Below are positions 60,104 through 64,000 of a DNA stretch of 64,000 nucleotides, piece by piece. The position numbers and the translations under genes were made by a program. The first letter of the stretch is position 1, and every line of letters begins with the position of its first letter. This DNA comes from Polyangia bacterium (lineage in GTDB: Bacteria > Myxococcota_A > Polyangia > Nannocystales > Nannocystaceae), in the NCBI GenBank assembly GCA_030430565.1, contig JAUIKS010000033.1, forward strand, positions 62,001 to 126,000, written 5' to 3'. The notes under the pieces were generated by a model. The model searched no databases. It had not been told where the DNA came from and saw only the letters and a list, made by a program, of their open reading frames with translations.

Positions 60104-60808
60104 TCAGTCCGCGCGCGTGATCGGCTCGCAGATCGTCTCGCCGCAGCTCCCGGGGCAGCAGGCGTAGGGCGAACGCTGGAGCGCCCAGAGAATCTCTTGC
60201 GACTTGACGCGACGGCGCGCGACCTTGCGGTAGATGATCACGCCCGTCCCGTCGACGATGAAGACCGAGTGCAGCGCCAGCTCCGGCGTCGCGGGGTTGC
60301 GGACCCCCCACTGGTCAATGACCCGCAGCTCGGGATCGCTGGCGACGAGGAACTCCAGACCGAGCTTGTCGGCGAATTTTTTTGACGTCTCGACCGGGTC
60401 GACGCTGATCAGCACGAGCTCGGCGCCCGTCTCGGTGATCTCCGCGTAATGTCTTTGCAGCTCCCCGAGCTGGCTGTTGCAGGCGGGTCACCAAAACCCG
60501 CGATAGAACACGATCACGACGTCGCCGCCCGCGCTCGCGGTCGCCAGCTGAAACGTCTCGCCGGTGGTCAGCGGGAGCTGGAAGTCGGGCGCCTGGTCGC
60601 CGATCTCGGGGGCCCCGGGCGCGGAGCTGAAGCGGCCGTAGTCGTTGCTCGTGATCGGGATCGTGGCGCCCTCGGCGTAGCGTCTGGGGGCCGGCTCTTG
60701 GGGCGCCGGCTCAGCGCTCTCCGAGCGGGGCTGGCAGGCCAGCGCGGCGCTCAGGAGCAGCAGCGCGGGCGAGGTAGCGCGGAGGAGCTTCACCGGCGGC
60801 GTGGGCAC
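60104..60808 (-). CDS. Peroxiredoxin-like lipoprotein, candidate selenoprotein with in-frame UGA
   Basis: The minus-strand frame from GTG 60808 runs to 60104 with one internal TGA (60490-60488). Before it, a lipoprotein signal (LLLLSAALACQPR) leads to IGDQAPDFQLPLTTGETFQL and VVIVFYRGFW. After the TGA comes PACNSQLGELQRHYAEIT, then LVLISVDPVETSKKFADKLG and HSVFIVDGTGVIIYRKVA. The peroxiredoxin-like/AhpC-TSA family reads FYRGxWCPxCxxQL here, so TGA replaces exactly the first catalytic Cys, giving UPAC. Fifteen nt after the TGA, CAGCUC-GGG-GAGCUG forms a 6-bp stem with a G-rich loop, as expected of a bacterial SECIS. The C-terminus has CCPGSCGETIC. The likely role is thiol- or Sec-dependent reduction of peroxides in the envelope. 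Confidence 0.75.
60458..60472 (-). promoter_or_regulatory. Candidate bacterial SECIS hairpin
   Basis: Read on the minus strand, CAGCTC (60472-60467), loop GGG (60466-60464) and GAGCTG (60463-60458). The apical loop is 21 nt after the TGA and starts with G, consistent with known bacterial SECIS geometry. Confidence 0.55.
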
Positions 60809-60814
60809 CACTCG

Positions 60815-60820
60815 ACCCTA
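60815..60820 (-). promoter_or_regulatory. Candidate -10 box, leaderless peroxiredoxin-like mRNA
   Basis: TAGGGT (minus strand) ends 6 nt before GTG 60808; an in-frame GTG at 60811 also exists. Confidence 0.35.
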
Positions 60821-60920
60821 TCACGCGGGGCGCCCGGCGTGGCGACGGGCCCCGCTGCGGCGTGGCGCCTGTATCTTTGGCCATTTACCGGCGACTCGTC
60901 GTCGGCGCTGCGGGACGCGC

Positions 60921-60926
60921 TACAAT
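60921..60926 (+). promoter_or_regulatory. Candidate -10 box, leaderless L-domain lipoprotein mRNA
   Basis: TACAAT ends 6 nt before ATG 60933 (spacer CTCGCG). It is the closest match to a consensus -10 among the short-spaced cases. Confidence 0.6.
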
Positions 60927-60932
60927 CTCGCG

Positions 60933-62600
60933 ATGGACGGGGCGTGGCGGTATCTGATGTTGATCGCGTGCGTCGGCGGCGTCGCCTGCGGCGACGCGGG
61001 CGGGGTGACCACCGGCGGCGGCGAGAGCGAGACGACCGGCGCGCCTTCGACCGGGGAGGCGACCGCGGGGGGGAGCACCGGCAGCGGCTCCACCGACCCG
61101 ACCGGAGCTTCGTCGTCGTCCTCCTCCTCCTCGGGCGCGACCGCGAGCGAGACGACCGGCGCGGCCTCCTGCTACGAGGGCGACATCGCAGCCGACGGCG
61201 AGGAGGAGGTCTCGGCGCTGTTCGAGACGCTCGCGGGCGTGGAGTGCGTCACCGGGAACGTCAACATCGAGGGCACCGCGCGCGAGGACCTCACCGGCCT
61301 CGAGTCGCTGCGCTCGATCGGCGGGTGGCTCGTGCTGCGCGACAGCGGCTTCACCTCGCTCGCCGGCCTCGAGAATCTCGAGTCGGTGGGCGACGTGCTG
61401 CAGCTCAGCAAGAATTTCGAACAGATCGACGCGAGCCTGCCGAGTCTCACGTACGTCGGCGCGGATCTCGATCTGCTCAACATGCACGCGCTGGAGACCT
61501 TCGACGTCCCGGCGTTGACGGAGATCGGCGGAGCGTTCCTGGTGCACGGCAGCGGGCTCACGTCGCTCGCGGGTATGGCGGCCCTCGAGACCGTCGGCGA
61601 CCGCGTCACGATCTACTACAACGACGCGCTCTCCGAGCTCGGGCTCGCGTCGCTCGTCGAGATCGGGGGCGACGTCGTGGTGGGGAGCAATTCCCAGCTC
61701 CTCGAGGCGCGCTTCGAGGGCCTCGAGAGCGTGACCGGGTCGATCGAGATCTCGGGCAACGAGGCGATGACGAGCGCGCGCGCCGACGCGCTGACCTGGA
61801 TCGGCGGGGGCTTCTTGCTCGAGAACAGCGACGCGCTCGTCGAGCTCAGCTTCGCCGCGCTCAGCGAGATCGGGGGGCTGCTGGAGGTCAAGGCCTGTGA
61901 TCAGCTCGTCAGCCTGGGCGGCTTCGACAGCCTGAAGACGCTGGGATCGTTGTTCGTCACGAGCAACGACGGCCTGCTCACCGTCGGGGGTATGGACGCG
62001 CTCGAGACGGTGACGCTCATCAACTTCGACTGGAACAAGGCGCTCGTCGGGATCGAGGGCTTCGGCGCGCTCGAGCACGCCGAGGAGCTCGCGATTCGAA
62101 ACTCGGCGCTGCTCGCGTCGCTGGACGGCCCGGGCGCGCTCACCTCCATCGGGGCGCTGCGCGTGTTTAAGGGCGCGTTCGCGGACTTCTCGGGCCTGGA
62201 GGCGCTCGAGATGGCCGGGACCATCGAGCTGGACGCCGTCGAGGGCCTCCAGACCATGCAGGGCCTCGAGTCGCTGGTCGACGTCGGGACGCTCTGGGTC
62301 ACGGGCTGTCCCGCGCTCTCCTCGCTTGACGGCCTCGAGGGCCTGACGACGGCGAGCAACATCCTGTTCGTCGCCAACCCCGTGCTGACGGACGTCGACG
62401 CGCTGCGCTACGACCTCGGGGGGTCGCTGGAGCAGGCGGGCTTCCTGGCGTTCTTGGACAACGCGGCGCTGCCGACCTGCGCGGCGCGAGCGGTGCGCGA
62501 CGTGATGCCCGCGCCGCCGGTGTTCTACTGCTTCGAGGGCAACGCGCTCGACCCGTGCTCGCTCGACCCGGACCTCTGCGAGCCGCTGCCGCAGCCCTGA
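60933..62600 (+). CDS. Receptor-L-domain-like repeat lipoprotein
   Basis: 555 residues; signal LMLIACVGGVACGDAG. A Ser/Thr/Gly linker includes a run of eight Ser. The body (~95-530) is made of 24-45-residue repeats with conserved Leu/Ile/Val and Gly: LTGLESLRSIGGWLVLRDSG, LTSLAGMAALETVGDRVTIY and FSGLEALEMAGTIELDAVEG. The pattern is that of the receptor L domain and related beta-helical leucine-rich repeats, as in growth-factor receptors and fungal Ecm33. The protein would be a surface-anchored right-handed solenoid that binds a ligand. A C-terminal Cys-rich end (PVFYCFEGNALDPCSLDPDL) caps the repeat. Ligand and role are unknown. Confidence 0.85.
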   Translation: MDGAWRYLMLIACVGGVACGDAGGVTTGGGESETTGAPSTGEATAGGSTGSGSTDPTGASSSSSSSSGATASETTGAASCYEGDIAADGEEEVSALFETLAGVECVTGNVNIEGTAREDLTGLESLRSIGGWLVLRDSGFTSLAGLENLESVGDVLQLSKNFEQIDASLPSLTYVGADLDLLNMHALETFDVPALTEIGGAFLVHGSGLTSLAGMAALETVGDRVTIYYNDALSELGLASLVEIGGDVVVGSNSQLLEARFEGLESVTGSIEISGNEAMTSARADALTWIGGGFLLENSDALVELSFAALSEIGGLLEVKACDQLVSLGGFDSLKTLGSLFVTSNDGLLTVGGMDALETVTLINFDWNKALVGIEGFGALEHAEELAIRNSALLASLDGPGALTSIGALRVFKGAFADFSGLEALEMAGTIELDAVEGLQTMQGLESLVDVGTLWVTGCPALSSLDGLEGLTTASNILFVANPVLTDVDALRYDLGGSLEQAGFLAFLDNAALPTCAARAVRDVMPAPPVFYCFEGNALDPCSLDPDLCEPLPQP

Positions 62601-62613
62601 GAACGACATGTAA

Positions 62614-62645
62614 AAACGGCCAGGTCCCCGGGGACCTGGCCGTTT
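62614..62645. terminator. Bidirectional terminator, perfect 16-bp palindrome
   Basis: AAACGGCCAGGTCCCC is followed directly by its exact reverse complement, then GTT. It can terminate both the lipoprotein (plus) and citrate synthase (minus) transcripts. Confidence 0.9.
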
Positions 62646-62666
62646 GTTCGTGGCGCTCGCGGGGGC

Positions 62667-63950
<1,284 letters not shown>

Positions 63951-64000
63951 GCGTCTCGTCTCTCTGGAGTGATGGCGGCGGCGCGGGCCTACGCCGAGGT

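Noticed and set aside
60488..60811. Reading the peroxiredoxin-like gene as two separate small genes
   Set aside because: Both parts are in the same frame and match consecutive parts of one protein family, and the second part has no start signal of its own right after the TGA.

Overview
The window looks like chromosome from a myxobacterium of the Nannocystineae (Nannocystis, Plesiocystis, Enhygromyxa or a relative). The DNA is very GC-rich with strong third-position GC bias. About half of the proteins are predicted secreted lipoproteins with Ser/Thr/Gly/Asp-rich linkers. Four of these carry Gly-Asp dipeptide runs of 15-35 units. Two proteins end in MYXO-CTERM-type tails (Cys, hydrophobic stretch, Arg cluster), and there are CGDEVVE-type cysteine repeats, choice-of-anchor L and DUF1592/DUF1552 proteins. 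No tRNA, rRNA, CRISPR array, insertion sequence or prophage was seen. I made the assignment by family recognition; no search was run.

Layout. 1-9.7 kb: BRCT fragment, PT-repeat lipoprotein, sensor kinase, FAD/NAD(P) oxidoreductase, frameshifted pectinacetylesterase-like lipoprotein, thiol-dioxygenase-like cupin, large lipoprotein, DUF2277 and an exported Asp-rich protein. 10-14.6 kb: a 1131-residue DUF924/FSH-hydrolase/leucine-rich-repeat fusion, then a metallophosphoesterase. 14.6-21.4 kb, all minus strand: hybrid kinase, Hsp70 homologue, a T3SS/flagellar inner-ring (SctJ/FliF)-like lipoprotein, a FliA-type sigma factor and a PilZ protein. 21.7-29.7 kb: NTF2-like lipoprotein, a decayed gene, the DUF1592-DUF1552 pair, small membrane protein, unknown protein, DUF5995 and Nif3. 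29.8-34.4 kb: RND efflux pair. 34.4-42.6 kb: lipoproteins, an unknown two-gene operon and a membrane metallopeptidase with a repeat-rich tail. 42.6-53.2 kb: threonine synthase, three OmpA-type lipoproteins, three Gly-Asp-repeat lipoproteins, FG-GAP and cytochrome-like lipoproteins. 53.2-64 kb: FG-GAP/MYXO-CTERM protein, DUF2330/MYXO-CTERM protein, a collapsed Ser/Thr kinase gene, a fourth Gly-Asp lipoprotein, a PHB-depolymerase-like esterase, a peroxiredoxin-like lipoprotein interrupted by an in-frame UGA, a receptor-L-like repeat lipoprotein and citrate synthase.

Main observations. (1) The peroxiredoxin-like gene at 60104-60808 has UGA exactly where its family has the first Cys of the FYRGxWCPxC motif. 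A 6-bp stem with a GGG loop begins 15 nt after the UGA, so this is a strong candidate selenoprotein. (2) At least a dozen genes have a -10-like hexamer ending 6-9 nt before ATG or GTG with no room for a ribosome-binding site, which points to widespread leaderless transcription. (3) An orphan SctJ/FliF-like lipoprotein sits beside a FliA-type sigma factor and a PilZ protein with no other secretion genes. (4) Three genes show decay: a pectinacetylesterase with a one-base frameshift, an unknown gene with two frameshifts, and a Ser/Thr kinase reduced to its first and last few dozen residues.
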